Assembly (NCBI RefSeq): GCF_900100855.1
Contig: NZ_FNCB01000010.1
Coordinates: forward strand, 1 to 64,000
From: Idiomarina zobellii
Lineage (GTDB): Bacteria; Pseudomonadota; Gammaproteobacteria; Enterobacterales; Alteromonadaceae
Reading direction: 5' to 3'
Length of the DNA: 64,000 bases
Below the pieces are notes generated by a model. That model saw only the letters and a program-made list of their open reading frames with translations. It did no database searches and was not told where the DNA came from. The position numbers and the translations under genes were made by a program. Every line of letters starts with the position of its first letter. Positions within the stretch are counted from its first letter, which is position 1. Positions 1 to 8,745 of this stretch are shown here, piece after piece.

Positions 1-173
1 GTAGCTTGCTTAAGCTGCTGTACGCGGGTATGTTAAAAGCAACTGAGCGCTGGTCGCACCCGGTGCAGAACTGGAATCTGACACTGTCTCAGCTAACCAT
101 CCACTTTGAAGGTCGACTGGATGGCCACATAGATTTATGAAAACTTGGCTGACACAGAATATTGAACACTCTC
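1..173 (+). mobile_element. 3' end of an IS256-family insertion sequence
   Basis: The window opens inside an insertion sequence. It contains the last 45 codons of a transposase, followed by about 33 bases of non-coding DNA ending near GAACACTCTC. Read on the other strand this begins GAGAGTGTTC and continues into TTCTGTGTC, which resembles IS256-family terminal repeats as I remember them. The left end lies outside the window, so the inverted repeat and target duplication cannot be checked. The outer boundary at about 173 is an estimate. Confidence 0.6.
3..140 (+). CDS. IS256-family transposase, C-terminal fragment
   Basis: This open frame runs in from the window edge and stops at TGA 138-140. 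It encodes about 45 residues rich in the pattern of IS256 (Mutator-type) transposase C-termini: a leucine-rich helix, then W-S-H-P-V-Q-N-W, then an L-S-Q-L segment and a short tail containing FEGRLDG. The catalytic DDE residues lie upstream and are not visible. Whether the element is intact depends on sequence outside the window. The family assignment rests on the pattern of this tail only. Confidence 0.65.
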   Translation, partial: SLLKLLYAGMLKATERWSHPVQNWNLTLSQLTIHFEGRLDGHIDL

Positions 174-365
174 CAAACATTCAGTGCTTCAACAGGTAAT
201 GCTATTAATGTGAAACGCTTAATTAAGGATATTGAACATATCCAACAACAAAAACAGCTTCTAAAAGTCCACACTCCTCAAATTCTTCATAAATACGATA
301 ATCTGCACGCAGAGCTCGATAAAAGGGGGTACGTTGGAATTAGACCCTGCCGCAAACTCTATTGA
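174..365 (+). pseudogene. 3' remnant of a gene probably cut by the IS element
   Basis: An open frame of about 63 codons follows directly on the insertion-sequence end and stops at TAG/TGA-free DNA up to position 365. It has no ATG near its beginning; only TTG (162, inside the IS end) or GTG (210) could start it, and neither has a convincing ribosome binding site. The peptide is helical and charged (IEHIQQQKQLL), with a short basic end. I do not recognise the family. The simplest reading is the C-terminal part of a longer protein whose 5' end was removed or displaced by the insertion. It is followed after 27 bases by a zinc-ribbon gene, so the two may once have been an operon. Confidence 0.4.
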
Positions 366-392
366 GAGTAATACCAAAAAGGAGCGATAAAT

Positions 393-581
393 ATGCCCAT
401 ACAACCAAAGCCTTTTCGTATTTACTGCGAGCAATGCAAATGGTCTACTGCTGTACGCCCTATCTCAGATGTTCTTACGGAAGCGGAGTGCCCTAGAACT
501 TGCCCCAAATGCGGTAATAAAGAGTTGGTTATAAGAGGTCCTAGATTAGTTGATAAAGTTATGTATCACTTAGGGCTATAA
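393..581 (+). CDS. Small zinc-ribbon protein, 62 aa, unknown function
   Basis: The ATG at 393 is preceded by a clear AAAGGAG at good distance, so this small frame is probably a real gene. The protein has two cysteine knuckles, C-E-Q-C near residue 12 and C-P-R-T-C-P-K-C-G near residues 33-40, which together look like a four-cysteine zinc ribbon. It has no signal peptide or membrane segment and ends with a short basic helix. I do not recognise a named family. It sits between an IS-truncated gene and an amidase, so its former partner may be the truncated gene upstream. A nucleic-acid or protein-contact role would be typical for such ribbons but is not shown here. Confidence 0.6.
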   Translation: MPIQPKPFRIYCEQCKWSTAVRPISDVLTEAECPRTCPKCGNKELVIRGPRLVDKVMYHLGL

Positions 582-660
582 GCCACTCACTTCTATAACT
601 CGCCATAGATATAAAACTATGTCATTTTATAAAGATACTAATAACAACAAGGGTTTTCTA

Positions 661-2229
661 ATGAGACAACTTTCCTATTTTCTGTCAGCTTTTGTCTTAA
701 TTCTGGCTTTAGCTGCCTGCCAAAGTGCGCCGCAGGAAACAGCTAAGTTTAGCTGGCACGATGCGTCGGTCAGCGAGTTGCAAGAAGCAATGGCCGGCGG
801 TCAACTAACGGCTGAGCAATTGACTCGCTATTATTTAGAACGCATTGACGCCCATAATACTAATGGCATTGAGTTAAGAGCTGTTAACACAGTAAATGAC
901 AACGCTTTGTCCATTGCCAGACAGCTCGATGAGGAACGCCAGTCCGGTAATGTTAGAGGCCCTCTTCATGGCATTCCTGTGTTGTTAAAAGACAACATTG
1001 ATACCGCCGATGGTATGCCGAATACCGCAGGTTCTCTGCTCTTCAAAGACAACTTTCCGGAAGATGATGCCTTTTTAGTCAAGCAACTTCGTGACGCTGG
1101 TGCCATTATTCTTGGTAAAGCAAATTTAAGTGAGTGGGCAAACTTTCGTTCAACTCGCTCCAGCTCAGGTTGGAGTGGTATTGGCGGACAAGCAGTTAAC
1201 CCCTATGACGTCACACGCTCAACCTGTGGTTCCAGTGCAGGTTCGGCCACAGCTGTAGCGGCTGATTTTACAGCGCTGTCGGTAGGCACAGAAACCGATG
1301 GTTCACTGGTTTGTCCGGCGGCCGTTAACGGTATTGTCACCATTAAGCCGACGCTTGGGCTTATCAGTCGCGACGGCATTATTCCTATCGCTCACAGCCA
1401 GGACACCGCAGGCCCTATGGCTCGCACAGTGACTGGCGCGGCATTAATGTTAGATGCTATGGCTGCTTATGACTCGGAAGATCCAGCGGGCTATAACGCA
1501 AATGCTGATTTTTCACAGCATTTAAATGACAATGGCTTGGAAGGCAAACGCATTGGCGTGGTCCGAAACTTGATGGGGTATAACGAACTGCTTGATGAGC
1601 AATTCGAACAGCAACTCGACATTCTGAAAGCCCAAGGCGCTGAACTGGTGGACGTTAAAATGCCAACCTATGGCGATTACGGCAACGACGAATTTACGGT
1701 TCTCTTGTACGAGTTCAAACACGACATGGCCGCCTATTTGAAAGACTCAAAGCTCCCATACGATAACTTGGCAGATATGATTGCGGCTAATGAGAGCCTA
1801 AACGAAGAGGAATTAGCTTTATTCGGGCAGGAGCTGTTTGAAATGGCCAACGCTCAGGACGATAAGGAAGCCTACGAGAAAGCCCTTGAAAACAGTAAAC
1901 GATTAGCAGGCAAAGAAGGCATTGACGCAATGCTACAAGAGCATAATTTGGACTTGCTCGTTGCACCAACAACAGGCCCAGCCTGGAAAATTGATCACGT
2001 TAATGGTGACAACTATTCAGGATCTGCCAGCTCGCCTGCCGCTGTCGCCGGATATCCTCACATAACGGTGCCAATGGGGTACATTCAAATTGGTGAGGAG
2101 CCGGCTTTACCGGTCGGTATAAGCTTCTTTGGAACCGCTCGTTCAGAAGGTATGCTTATTGAAGCAGCATTTGACTACGAACAAGCAACCCAGCATCGAA
2201 AAGCCCCTAATTTGACTGCAGTTCACTAA
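661..2229 (+). CDS. Amidase-signature lipoprotein
   Basis: This 522-aa protein belongs to the amidase signature family, which hydrolyses amide bonds in small molecules or peptides. The start at 661 is chosen over 619 because it has an AAGG upstream and gives a lipoprotein signal: a hydrophobic run followed by LAAC with the lipid-bearing cysteine at residue 20. The catalytic triad is visible: Lys110 in LLKDN, cis-Ser191 in the CGSSAGS motif and nucleophile Ser215 in GTETDGS. The substrate cannot be told from the sequence, and this is not a GatA subunit because it is exported and no gatB or gatC is nearby. Its stop codon overlaps the convergent PhoD-like gene by 23 bases. Confidence 0.88.
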   Translation: MRQLSYFLSAFVLILALAACQSAPQETAKFSWHDASVSELQEAMAGGQLTAEQLTRYYLERIDAHNTNGIELRAVNTVNDNALSIARQLDEERQSGNVRGPLHGIPVLLKDNIDTADGMPNTAGSLLFKDNFPEDDAFLVKQLRDAGAIILGKANLSEWANFRSTRSSSGWSGIGGQAVNPYDVTRSTCGSSAGSATAVAADFTALSVGTETDGSLVCPAAVNGIVTIKPTLGLISRDGIIPIAHSQDTAGPMARTVTGAALMLDAMAAYDSEDPAGYNANADFSQHLNDNGLEGKRIGVVRNLMGYNELLDEQFEQQLDILKAQGAELVDVKMPTYGDYGNDEFTVLLYEFKHDMAAYLKDSKLPYDNLADMIAANESLNEEELALFGQELFEMANAQDDKEAYEKALENSKRLAGKEGIDAMLQEHNLDLLVAPTTGPAWKIDHVNGDNYSGSASSPAAVAGYPHITVPMGYIQIGEEPALPVGISFFGTARSEGMLIEAAFDYEQATQHRKAPNLTAVH

Positions 2230-3280
2230 GGGTTAAGCGACGACTATCGAGCGGCCGGCCATCAACGTCACGGAGCGTTAAAACAAGTTCCGGCTGCTCT
2301 TTCCAGATCACTTCAATTTGACCATAACGACTTTCTTCATACGCTTGTCCGTCTCTGTATACGGACGAATAGGGAGTATCGCTCCCTAAGTTAATGCTGC
2401 CGGCAGTGACCTGCCAAAGCGGGTAAGACAAGTAATCATCATCATTAGAAAACTCGCCAAACAAGCGGTCGCCGACACCCAGTATGAGTCCCGAAGGCTG
2501 TAACTCTTGCAGAACAGATTTCAATCTGTCCTGCTCTTTAGGAAACATTGACCAGCTATCGTAACCGTTGGCCGGTGCAAGTACTGGCGTCGCACTGAGT
2601 AAAATTCTTACTTCAGCGGGCTTTTGCAGTTGCTCTTTCAGCCATTGCCATTGCTTGTCGCCAAGCAGGTCGCCCGCTCGATTCGGTTGATAAGGTCCTA
2701 AGTCAGCATTAAAGCGGCGCGTTTGTCGCTCCATCCAGCCGACTTGCTCTAACTCGTCACGGTTCCAGCGACCATCGAGCACAACGACCTGCACCCGTTG
2801 CGGCTCATTGCCAAAAATAACGCTTTTCGCAATACCATGTTCCTGAAACAGTCGTTCAGAGGTTGCCGGCTCCCGCCAAAAGGTCAAAAAATGATTTCGC
2901 ACGGCATAGCGCTGAGGGTTGGTTTTACCGGCATGCCCACTAATACTGTAATCGTTTTTATTCCAAACAGACATCACTGCTGAACCGCGCCGCAGCACTC
3001 GAGGCCCGCGGAAGCGGTTAAAGACTTCATAAGCGTCAAGCAAGTCATCCATGTCGTCTGCTTCAACATCTAATGTATTACCGAGAAACACGAAAACCTC
3101 TGGCTGCGCATGGTTAACCGCATCCCAAACGTCTTGCCGACTGCTGTGGTCCATGCAACAGCCAAAAGCCACCCGAGTGCTCTGCTGAGCCTGAGTGGTT
3201 GCCGTCAAAAGCAGTAGTAAAGCCCCCAACAGTAGCTGGGCAACAACCGATTTATTGCTTAATCGTTGGCAAGAACGCAT
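2207..3280 (-). CDS. PhoD-like metallophosphatase-fold protein lacking metal ligands
   Basis: This 357-aa exported protein has a signal peptide (about residues 1-33) and then the layout of the PhoD-type alkaline phosphatase family. However, the family's metal-binding blocks are altered. The GDN block is GNT at 67-69, the WDDHD block is WNKND at 106-110, and the SGDRH block is VGDRL near 269-273. The scaffold blocks are kept, including the LGDKQWQWL segment near 206-214 and the VVLDGR segment near 166-171. It is therefore probably not a standard metallophosphatase and may be a binding protein or use different chemistry. Its ATG overlaps the pilT stop codon as TAATG, so the two are probably translated together. 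The mapping of motifs is from memory of the family. Confidence 0.75.
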   Translation of the reverse strand: MRSCQRLSNKSVVAQLLLGALLLLLTATTQAQQSTRVAFGCCMDHSSRQDVWDAVNHAQPEVFVFLGNTLDVEADDMDDLLDAYEVFNRFRGPRVLRRGSAVMSVWNKNDYSISGHAGKTNPQRYAVRNHFLTFWREPATSERLFQEHGIAKSVIFGNEPQRVQVVVLDGRWNRDELEQVGWMERQTRRFNADLGPYQPNRAGDLLGDKQWQWLKEQLQKPAEVRILLSATPVLAPANGYDSWSMFPKEQDRLKSVLQELQPSGLILGVGDRLFGEFSNDDDYLSYPLWQVTAGSINLGSDTPYSSVYRDGQAYEESRYGQIEVIWKEQPELVLTLRDVDGRPLDSRRLTLSELQSN

Positions 3281-4314
3281 TAGAAGTCCTCTTTATTCGC
3301 AGCGCAGCGACGCGCCTCCTCTGCATCTATATCGCCACGTGATACTAATTTCTTAAGCGCTTGATCCAGAGTTTGCATTCCCTTTTCAGCACCGGTTTGA
3401 ATGGCTGAATACATTTGTGCCACTTTGTCTTCGCGAATCAGGTTTTTAATTGCCGGTGTCGATACCATGATTTCGTGTGCGGCAATACGCCCACCGCCAA
3501 TGCGCTTCAATAAGGTTTGTGAAATAACCGCCCGCAAAGACTCCGACAACATTGAGCGAATCATCGGTTTGTCGTCGCCCGGGAACACATCAATAATGCG
3601 GTCTATGGTTTTCGGCGCTGACGTTGTATGTAAGGTACCTAACACCAAATGCCCAGTTTCAGCGGCAGTCATCGCCAACCGAATGGTCTCCAGGTCACGC
3701 ATTTCACCCACCAGAATCACATCCGGGTCTTCCCGCAAAGCCGAGCGCAACGCCGCGCTAAAACTTCGGGTATCGCGATGCACTTCACGCTGACTCACCA
3801 GACTTTTCTGGTTGTCATGGACAAACTCAATGGGGTCTTCAATGGTTAAAATATGCTGCGAACGGGTTTGATTAATATGATTCACCATCGCTGCTAAAGT
3901 CGTCGACTTACCAGAGCCCGTTGGGCCAGTCACTAATACTAAGCCTCGAGGCGCATCAATAATGTCCTTAAAGCTCGCAGGTGCCCCGAGCTCATCTAGT
4001 GTCGTGACATTATTGGGAATCATCCGAAACGCAGCAGCAATGCCCTTTCGTTGAGTAAAGACGTTAGCTCGAAAACGCGCAACGCCCTCTATTTCAAAGG
4101 AGAAGTCACATTCAAAGCGCGAATTAAACTCGTCCCGCTGCGATTCGGTCATTATCGCGAACAAGTCGCTTTTTAATTCTTCAGCTGAGTGCATGGGTTG
4201 ATTTAAGGCCCGAATGTCCCCATCAACTCTTATCATAGGCGGACTTCCTGACGACAAATGTAAGTCGGAAGCGTTTTGTTTCACACTAAAGGCGAGTAAT
4301 TCGCTAACATTCAT
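3280..4314 (-). CDS. pilT: PilT, type IV pilus retraction ATPase
   Basis: PilT is the hexameric cytoplasmic ATPase that powers pilus retraction, and so twitching motility and DNA uptake. The start at 4314 gives 344 aa beginning MNVSELLAFS, which matches the usual PilT length and N-terminus; an in-frame start at 4332 would only add six residues. Walker A GPTGSGKS lies at 130-137, the Asp box reads ILTIEDPIEF, the His box reads GHLVLGTLHT, and the retraction-specific AIRNLIRE motif is present as AIKNLIRE. The usual partner pilU does not follow; instead the stop codon overlaps a PhoD-like gene. The gene is divergent from yggS with only 22 bases between them, a common arrangement in gammaproteobacteria. 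Confidence 0.96.
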   Translation of the reverse strand: MNVSELLAFSVKQNASDLHLSSGSPPMIRVDGDIRALNQPMHSAEELKSDLFAIMTESQRDEFNSRFECDFSFEIEGVARFRANVFTQRKGIAAAFRMIPNNVTTLDELGAPASFKDIIDAPRGLVLVTGPTGSGKSTTLAAMVNHINQTRSQHILTIEDPIEFVHDNQKSLVSQREVHRDTRSFSAALRSALREDPDVILVGEMRDLETIRLAMTAAETGHLVLGTLHTTSAPKTIDRIIDVFPGDDKPMIRSMLSESLRAVISQTLLKRIGGGRIAAHEIMVSTPAIKNLIREDKVAQMYSAIQTGAEKGMQTLDQALKKLVSRGDIDAEEARRCAANKEDF

Positions 4315-4336
4315 ATCCTGTCCCTGAATCAATGAG

Positions 4337-5059
4337 ATGACGATTGCTATGACTATTAAGGTATCAGAAAAAATACAAAATAACCTTGTTAACCTCCGTC
4401 AGCAATTAAAGATATTAGGCGAGGAGTCTAGTGACAAACAACCTGTTGAGTTGCTGGCTGTCAGCAAGAAGCATTCCATTGATGCTGTTAAAGCAGCGGC
4501 AGAAGCAGACCAAGTACACTTTGGTGAAAACTACGTTCAAGAAGGCGTCGAAAAAATTCAGCAGCTAAAAGCCGAAGGCTTTAACCAGTTACAGTGGCAC
4601 TTCATTGGTCCGTTGCAGTCCAATAAAACGAAAGACGTTGCTGAACATTTTGACTGGGTACAAAGCATTGAGCGAGAAAAAATAGCCCGACGCCTGAACG
4701 AGCAGCGCCCCTCAGACAAACCGCCGTTAAACGTATTACTGCAAGTAAATATTGATGACGATGATAACAAATCGGGGTTATCGGCAGATGATGTCGAGAA
4801 CCTGGCACGCTTTGTCAGTAACTGCGAAAACTTGAAGCTCAGAGGGCTAATGACCATTTTAAAAGCCGGAACCTCGGAGCAGGAGCGTAGAGATAGCTTT
4901 TCGAAAATGCGCCAGCTATACCAGCAACAGCAAGCGGTGTACGGCGAGCAAATAGACACACTCTCGATGGGAATGAGCGGCGATATGCGACAAGCCGTGC
5001 TCGAGGGTGCTAATATGGTACGTATTGGAACAGCAATTTTTGGACAACGGGAGTCATAA
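4337..5059 (+). CDS. yggS: YggS, PLP homeostasis protein
   Basis: YggS (PLPBP/PROSC family) binds pyridoxal 5'-phosphate and keeps free PLP and amino-acid pools balanced; it has no known catalytic activity. The PLP lysine lies in the LLAVSKKHS segment near residue 46, and the HFGENYVQE and WHFIGPLQSNK motifs are intact, as is the GMSGDM phosphate-binding segment near the end. At 240 aa it is slightly long; a second ATG at 4349 would give 236 aa and starts nearer the family norm, so the exact start is uncertain. Its stop overlaps the proC start (TAATG). This yggS-proC-yggT order is widely conserved. Confidence 0.93.
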   Translation: MTIAMTIKVSEKIQNNLVNLRQQLKILGEESSDKQPVELLAVSKKHSIDAVKAAAEADQVHFGENYVQEGVEKIQQLKAEGFNQLQWHFIGPLQSNKTKDVAEHFDWVQSIEREKIARRLNEQRPSDKPPLNVLLQVNIDDDDNKSGLSADDVENLARFVSNCENLKLRGLMTILKAGTSEQERRDSFSKMRQLYQQQQAVYGEQIDTLSMGMSGDMRQAVLEGANMVRIGTAIFGQRES

Positions 5060-5883
5060 TGAAAGACATTCGCAACATTGCGTTTATTGGTGCCGGTAAT
5101 ATGACACAAAGTATTGTCGGTGGTATGTGCAAAAGCGGTTACCCCGCAGACAAAGTCTGGGTCAGTAATCCAAGTAACGCAAAGCTTGAGAAAATGAAAT
5201 CGGAGCTGGGCGTTAATACCAGCAATGACAACCTGGAAGTGGTCGAAAAAGCGGACGCTATTGTCTTGGCCGTTAAGCCACAATTAATGTCGGAAGTTTG
5301 CACTCACTTGCGTGAAAACGTCAGCAACTTAAGTGATAAACTTATTATTACTATTGCGGCAGGTATCCGTATTCCGAAATACCGCGAGTACCTGGGTGAG
5401 AGCATTCGCATTATTCGCGTCATGCCAAATACGCCCTCATTAGTTGGTCAGGGTATGTCAGGCTTAGTCACTGACGACTCAGTCGATCAGGCAGACAAAG
5501 ACTTTGTCACTGAAGCGTTCAACGGTGTTGGTGAAACCCTGTGGGTTGCCGACGAAGACCAGTTAGATATTTTGGGTGCGGTCGCCGGTAGTGGTCCAGC
5601 GTACTTTTTCGAATTTATGGACAGCTTGGCAAAAGCAGCTACGGCACTTGGCTTTGATGCCGCCAAAGCTCGCGAGATGGTACAACAAACCTGTTTAGGT
5701 GCCGCGCAAATGGCGAAAGAAAGCGACTTGTCGCTGGAATACTTACGTAAACAAGTCACCAGCAAAGGTGGTTCTACAGCGAAAGGTGTAGAAGCGTACC
5801 AAGAGTCCGACTTGCACGGTATTTCAGATAAAGCGGTCAAAGCCGCCGTTAACCGTAATCAAGAAATGGCGAAACTCTTCTAG
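5059..5883 (+). CDS. proC: Pyrroline-5-carboxylate reductase
   Basis: ProC catalyses the last step of proline synthesis, reducing 1-pyrroline-5-carboxylate with NAD(P)H. The 274-aa protein starts with a Rossmann glycine motif, GAGNMTQSI, near residue 11. The C-terminal dimerisation domain includes the family signature around VAGSGPAYFF and the TSKGGSTAKG segment. The gene overlaps yggS by one base and precedes yggT by eight bases, forming one operon. The other proline genes, proB and proA, lie about 8 kb downstream in their own operon. Confidence 0.97.
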   Translation: MKDIRNIAFIGAGNMTQSIVGGMCKSGYPADKVWVSNPSNAKLEKMKSELGVNTSNDNLEVVEKADAIVLAVKPQLMSEVCTHLRENVSNLSDKLIITIAAGIRIPKYREYLGESIRIIRVMPNTPSLVGQGMSGLVTDDSVDQADKDFVTEAFNGVGETLWVADEDQLDILGAVAGSGPAYFFEFMDSLAKAATALGFDAAKAREMVQQTCLGAAQMAKESDLSLEYLRKQVTSKGGSTAKGVEAYQESDLHGISDKAVKAAVNRNQEMAKLF

Positions 5884-5891
5884 GAGCCAGT

Positions 5892-6419
5892 ATGAATAAT
5901 GCGCTTACGTTTTTAGTCGCTACACTCATTGATCTTTACCTGATCATTGTTTTGCTGCGACTTTGGATGCAGCTGACCAAAGCGGATTTTTATAATCCGG
6001 TCAGTCAGTTCGTTTATAAGGCGACACAACCTATTGTTGGTCCGCTTAGAAGCTTTATGCCCAGTGTCGGTTCACTCGACACGGCAAGCCTGCTTCTGGC
6101 ATTGGTGTTAGGCATTCTCAAGATTGCAGCTTTGGTGTGGCTGAACGGCCTCGCTGCAGGCGCCTTGGTTATTGTCATTCAAGGCGTACTGGCAACCATT
6201 AGCAGCTTCTTGTCGATGTTGTTCTGGGTGCTGATTATTCGGGCGATCCTAAGCTGGTTCTCACAAGGGTATAACCCCGTTGAAGCCATGCTGCACCAAA
6301 TAACTGAGCCAGTTTTAGCGCCTATTCGCAAAGTTATACCGCCACTAGGCGGCCTTGACTTGTCGGTGCTTGTCGCCATTATTGCGTTGCAATTTTTGCG
6401 AATTTTAATTGGCGTATAA
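5892..6419 (+). CDS. yggT: YggT-family membrane protein
   Basis: This 175-aa integral membrane protein has two tandem YggT repeats. Each contains a hydrophobic pair and a conserved P-I-x-x-P-x-R loop: PIVGPLRSFMP near residues 47-57 and PVLAPIRKVIPPLGG near 140-154. Members of the family are linked to osmotic or ionic stress responses and, in some bacteria, membrane organisation, but the molecular role is not settled. A ribosome binding site, TAGGAG, overlaps the proC stop. The DUF167 gene (yggU) that often follows is absent here. Confidence 0.9.
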   Translation: MNNALTFLVATLIDLYLIIVLLRLWMQLTKADFYNPVSQFVYKATQPIVGPLRSFMPSVGSLDTASLLLALVLGILKIAALVWLNGLAAGALVIVIQGVLATISSFLSMLFWVLIIRAILSWFSQGYNPVEAMLHQITEPVLAPIRKVIPPLGGLDLSVLVAIIALQFLRILIGV

Positions 6420-6455
6420 GCTCAGTTAATAAAATATAAGGTGGGAGTGAAAGTT

Positions 6456-6881
6456 ATGTTGAAAAGTACCCTGTTTGCGTTAAGTGTTGCCTTTGTTGCC
6501 GTTTTTTCGAGCGCAACATACGCAGAACAAAAACAGACTTTAGGCAACTGGGATGTTCACTACAGTGCTTTTACTTCCACATTTTTAGCGCCTAAAGTTG
6601 CAGCTACCTACGGTATTACCCGAAGTGCTTCTAAAGGTGTGCTGAACATATCCGTGCTTGATAAAAATACACAAGCGCCGCAAGAGCTGGAAGTTACGGG
6701 CCAGGTTGTGAATCCCCTTGGTCAGATTCAGTCATTGGAGTTTCAAAAAATTACTGAGGCAGAAGCGGTGTACTACATTACTCAGTTTGACTACACCAAC
6801 GCCGAAACCTTGCGATTCACCATCAATATTGGCGACGAGCAAACCTTAAAATTCAACCAAGAATTTTGGTTGAACGACTGA
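6456..6881 (+). CDS. Exported DUF4426 protein
   Basis: A 141-aa protein of the DUF4426 family, which commonly sits between yggT and rdgB in marine gammaproteobacteria; its function is unknown. The ATG at 6456 is preferred over the GTG at 6441 because GGGAG lies just upstream and because it gives a clean signal peptide ending near TYAEQ (about residues 1-24). The mature part begins with a W-D-V-H-Y-S-A-F stretch and looks all-beta, ending in a short NQEFWLND tail. It probably acts in the periplasm. It ends 9 bases before the convergent end of the antiporter gene, with no obvious terminator between. Confidence 0.82.
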   Translation: MLKSTLFALSVAFVAVFSSATYAEQKQTLGNWDVHYSAFTSTFLAPKVAATYGITRSASKGVLNISVLDKNTQAPQELEVTGQVVNPLGQIQSLEFQKITEAEAVYYITQFDYTNAETLRFTINIGDEQTLKFNQEFWLND

Positions 6882-6889
6882 CTTTTGAC

Positions 6890-8620
6890 CTAGTTACTCA
6901 CCGGTTTAACACCAATGGACTGGATATCGCCGGTTTCGCTAACGTTTCGTACCGTTAACACAACATCGCCCAACCTGACCTTGTCACCAATAACGACCCG
7001 CCGGTGGAATTTCTGCGAGAAGTAGTCCGCAATAGTGGTACTTAGCAAGCCCTCGTCCAAATCGCCCAGTGGGTAGAAGCTGCCGACATCGGCCAGGGTT
7101 AAGTCTCCTTTAAGAGTAAAGTCACCGAAGAACTCTTTTTCATTCACTTTCAAGCCCTCACCGCCTGACGCAAGAATTCGACTGACTTCATCAATATCTT
7201 TTACAGTAGCGGCGACAAGCAAGCCATCACCCTCCTGCACCATCGGTTGGGTTTCCGGCTGTAACCACTCTCCTTCCCGTATAATTCCAACAAAGGTCGC
7301 TGGAGCCGTTAGTTTAAGGTCTTTCCATGTTCGGTCACAGGCCGGCGATGTTTTATCAATACGATATAGCCATACTTCAAGCGACTCAGAGCTTGGCACC
7401 GACGATAAAGGCATACGCTGTTGTGGCTGAGCTTTTAACGGAACTTCAAGCCCAAGCCAGCGCGCAACTGGTGCAATCGTCCACCCCTGAATAATCAGCG
7501 ATATCATCACCACCACGAACGCGATATCAAAGTACAGCTCCTGGTTCGGCACGCCACTTAACCATGGAAACAAAGCCAGGATAATAGGCACAGCCCCTCT
7601 AAGCCCGACCCAACTTATAAATACCTGTTCCCGCCACGGGAAACTGAACGGTAACAAACTCACAATAACCGCCAGCGGGCGGGCGATAAAGATAAGTGCC
7701 ACCGCAATACCTATCGCGATAGGTGCGTTCGCCACCAGGTAAGACGGTACAACCAGTAGACCAAGAATAAGGAACATGGCCATTTGACTTAACCAAGCTA
7801 AACCATCCTGAACCTGCAGGATATGAACAAGCTGTGGTAAGCGCCCATTACCAATGACAAATCCCATTAGGTAAACAGCCAGAAAGCCACTAGCATGAAG
7901 TTTAGCTGTTAAAGCGTAGATGGATATCGCACAAGCAACGGCTAAAAGTGGGAAAAAACTAAAACTTAAAGGAAGCTTTCGAGCGGCGATAATAAACAGG
8001 CGCCCCCCTAACCAGCCAATTGCCAAACCACCGATAAGCTGCCAGATTATATCTAACGCCATCCAATGCCACTCGGTCATGGTTCCGCTGGCAACCGCTG
8101 CCGTCATAGTGAGAGTCAAAATAACAGCCATTGGGTCGTTACTGCCTGATTCTATTTCAAGCGTCGATGCCACCCGCTCTTTTATTTGCAAACCGCGAGA
8201 CTGGAAAATACCAAAGACTGCTGCGGCGTCAGTAGAGCTTAAAATTGCGCCCATCAGTAAAGCTGCTGGCCAGGGCAAATTAAATAAATACACCGCAGAC
8301 GTAGCCACAATAGTACAGGTTAATGCTACACCTATGGTTGCCAGACTTATTGCCGGCCAGAGCGCCACCCGGAAACGTTCTGGGTGAGTTCGCATACCGC
8401 CATCGAAGAGAATAATAACCAATGCCGCCGAGCCAATAAAAAAGGCGATATCCGGATTATTGAACTCAACTCCCAGAATACCCTGCTCACCCGCCAGCAT
8501 TCCTACCAACAGAAACGTCAGCAACACCGGAGCGCCTAAACGATTCGATACAACGGCTGCCAGAATGCTAACAACTAACAGCAAGCCACATAGTAGAATT
8601 AGGGTATTCGCAGAGTCCAA
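6890..8620 (-). CDS. nhaP2: K+/H+ antiporter, NhaP2/CvrA type
   Basis: This 576-aa inner-membrane protein is a monovalent cation:proton antiporter (CPA1) of the NhaP2 (CvrA) type. The first 390 or so residues are about 12 membrane segments and include the acidic transport motif SGSNDPMAV near 158-166 and the LFDGGMR loop near 71-77. They are followed by a soluble RCK/TrkA-C domain and a C-terminal CorC-like domain, typical of this subtype and thought to sense ions or nucleotides. Homologues in Vibrio exchange K+ (and Na+) for protons, which would suit a halophile. It is divergent from rdgB and lies within the usually contiguous yggT-DUF4426-rdgB block. Confidence 0.92.
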   Translation of the reverse strand: MDSANTLILLCGLLLVVSILAAVVSNRLGAPVLLTFLLVGMLAGEQGILGVEFNNPDIAFFIGSAALVIILFDGGMRTHPERFRVALWPAISLATIGVALTCTIVATSAVYLFNLPWPAALLMGAILSSTDAAAVFGIFQSRGLQIKERVASTLEIESGSNDPMAVILTLTMTAAVASGTMTEWHWMALDIIWQLIGGLAIGWLGGRLFIIAARKLPLSFSFFPLLAVACAISIYALTAKLHASGFLAVYLMGFVIGNGRLPQLVHILQVQDGLAWLSQMAMFLILGLLVVPSYLVANAPIAIGIAVALIFIARPLAVIVSLLPFSFPWREQVFISWVGLRGAVPIILALFPWLSGVPNQELYFDIAFVVVMISLIIQGWTIAPVARWLGLEVPLKAQPQQRMPLSSVPSSESLEVWLYRIDKTSPACDRTWKDLKLTAPATFVGIIREGEWLQPETQPMVQEGDGLLVAATVKDIDEVSRILASGGEGLKVNEKEFFGDFTLKGDLTLADVGSFYPLGDLDEGLLSTTIADYFSQKFHRRVVIGDKVRLGDVVLTVRNVSETGDIQSIGVKPVSN

Positions 8621-8745
8621 ATAACAGCTCCTTCTTATCGTTTTTCTGGTTCTATCATAACAGCTTTGTGCATTTTCTTTGTGAAGATTTCAAATTCCGC
8701 CAAAAACCGATATCCTGTGCGCCGAACACGCATGAGGTATTAATT

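Noticed and set aside
4558-5283. 241-codon frame on the minus strand opposite yggS-proC
   Set aside because: It is an antisense shadow of two well-supported genes and has no recognisable protein pattern.
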